From NCBI GenBank assembly GCA_039208045.1, contig JBCCRH010000342.1:1-7043 (forward strand): a DNA stretch of 7,043 nt, read 5' to 3'. The notes under the pieces are model-generated. The model was not told the origin of the DNA and searched no databases. It saw only the letters and a list, made by a program, of their open reading frames with translations. The DNA is from JBCCRH01 sp039208045. GTDB taxonomy: Bacteria > Bacteroidota > Bacteroidia > Chitinophagales > Saprospiraceae. Position numbers and translations under genes: made by a program. Position 1 is the first letter of the stretch, and every line of letters begins with the position of its first letter. Positions 6,497 through 7,043 of this stretch are shown here, one piece after another.

Positions 6497-7043
6497 ATGG
6501 AGTATAAAACACCAGGCGTTTATATAGAGGAAGTATCCACTTTTCCTCCCTCGGTGGTCGCAGTACCTACTGCCATCCCTGCTTTTATTGGCTACACCCA
6601 ATCGGCAAGCGCCCCAAACGGGGATGCCCTCACAGGCATTCCAACCAGAATCACCTCAATCCTAGAGTACCGACTCCTCTTTGGAGCACGTTTCCAGGCA
6701 GACAACTATTTAGTGACGCTCAATGGAACGGGTGCTGCTACCGAAGTCGCTGCCGTTCAGGCACGAGATACCAACAATAATGCCCGCCGCTACTATCTGT
6801 ACGATGCAGTAGAGCTTTTTTATCAAAATGGCGGTGGCCCATGCTATATCGTCTCCGTAGGAAATTACGAGAATGAAATAGATGACCAAGACCTAGAAAA
6901 CGGCATCAATGCAGTAGAAACCGTGGACGAGCCAACCCTCCTGCTCTTTCCTGATGCAGTGGAGCTTTTGGATGGTAATAATCCTGACCTTACAAATATG
7001 GGCCGCCTGCAAGCCCTAGCGCTTGCACAGTGCGAGGCGCGCA
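6497..7043 (+). CDS. Contractile injection system sheath subunit, second paralogue (3' end missing)
   Basis: The frame is open for 182 codons to the right edge. It repeats the N-terminal plan of the preceding gene: TPGVYIEEVSTFPPSVVAV (5-23), TAIPAFIGYT (25-34), YRLLFGARF, NGGGPCYIVSVGNY (111-124), then VDEPTLLLFPDAVE. Identity with the first sheath is high in these motifs. It is low in the loop at about 60-100, where this copy is Asn/Thr/Ala-rich. ATG 6497 is the only possible start because TAA at 6485-6487 is in frame. eCIS loci commonly carry two or three sheath genes, one of which forms a special ring at the baseplate or contributes a minority of subunits; which copy is the main one here cannot be judged. 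The remaining 250-300 residues should lie beyond the window. Confidence 0.93.
   Translation, partial: MEYKTPGVYIEEVSTFPPSVVAVPTAIPAFIGYTQSASAPNGDALTGIPTRITSILEYRLLFGARFQADNYLVTLNGTGAATEVAAVQARDTNNNARRYYLYDAVELFYQNGGGPCYIVSVGNYENEIDDQDLENGINAVETVDEPTLLLFPDAVELLDGNNPDLTNMGRLQALALAQCEAR

Noticed and set aside
3285..7043. Integrated myophage instead of an injection system
   Set aside because: The cap protein is of the DUF4255/Pvc16 type and the sheaths are of the Afp/Pvc type with multiple paralogues. No phage head or integration genes are seen, although the window ends too early to exclude it fully.
1..7043. CRISPR arrays, tRNA or rRNA genes, insertion sequences
   Set aside because: No regularly spaced repeats, cloverleaf-like sequences, conserved rRNA segments or transposase motifs were found on either strand by eye.

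Overview
The window looks like Bacteroidota (Bacteroidetes) DNA of intermediate GC. Three things point that way. Starts lack clear Shine-Dalgarno sequences and sit behind A-rich leaders. There are matches to the Bacteroidota -7 element TAnnTTTG. The gene content is also typical: a Bacteroidetes-style extracellular contractile injection system (eCIS) and a secreted phytase-like lipase/esterase-type protein. A class-level assignment cannot be supported from this sequence.

Left part (1-2139, all minus strand). A two-gene cassette encodes a 184-aa protein of unknown function (2139->1585) followed by a 185-aa tetratricopeptide-like protein with a separate C-terminal beta-rich domain (1481->924). 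The first protein has a helix/strand order and conserved-looking acidic residues that resemble a degenerate PD-(D/E)XK nuclease core. A small intrinsic terminator overlaps the end of the second gene. Beyond it lies the 5' two-thirds or more of a secreted 'esterase-like activity of phytase' (PF13449-like) gene that runs off the left edge.

Middle (2140-3284). An aquaporin-family gene (2189-2812, plus) is transcribed divergently from the cassette across only 49 bp. Its two NPA motifs are intact, but the pore arginine normally found after the second NPA is replaced by valine. A 472-bp AT-rich, gene-free stretch follows. It carries several inverted repeats and a good -7-like element, and is the likely control region for the operon to its right.

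Right part (3285-7043, plus). This is the beginning of an eCIS/tailocin-like operon. It contains a DUF4255/Pvc16-type cap protein, a 377-aa eCIS-associated protein of unproven function whose start overlaps the previous stop (TAATG), and two consecutive paralogous contractile sheath subunits. The second sheath gene runs off the right edge. The expected inner tube, LysM/baseplate, spike, AAA+ ATPase and cargo genes would lie to the right and are not visible. Cap plus sheath proteins would form the distal end and outer tube of a contractile particle. The sequence here cannot tell a free eCIS from an anchored T6SS-iv-like machine.
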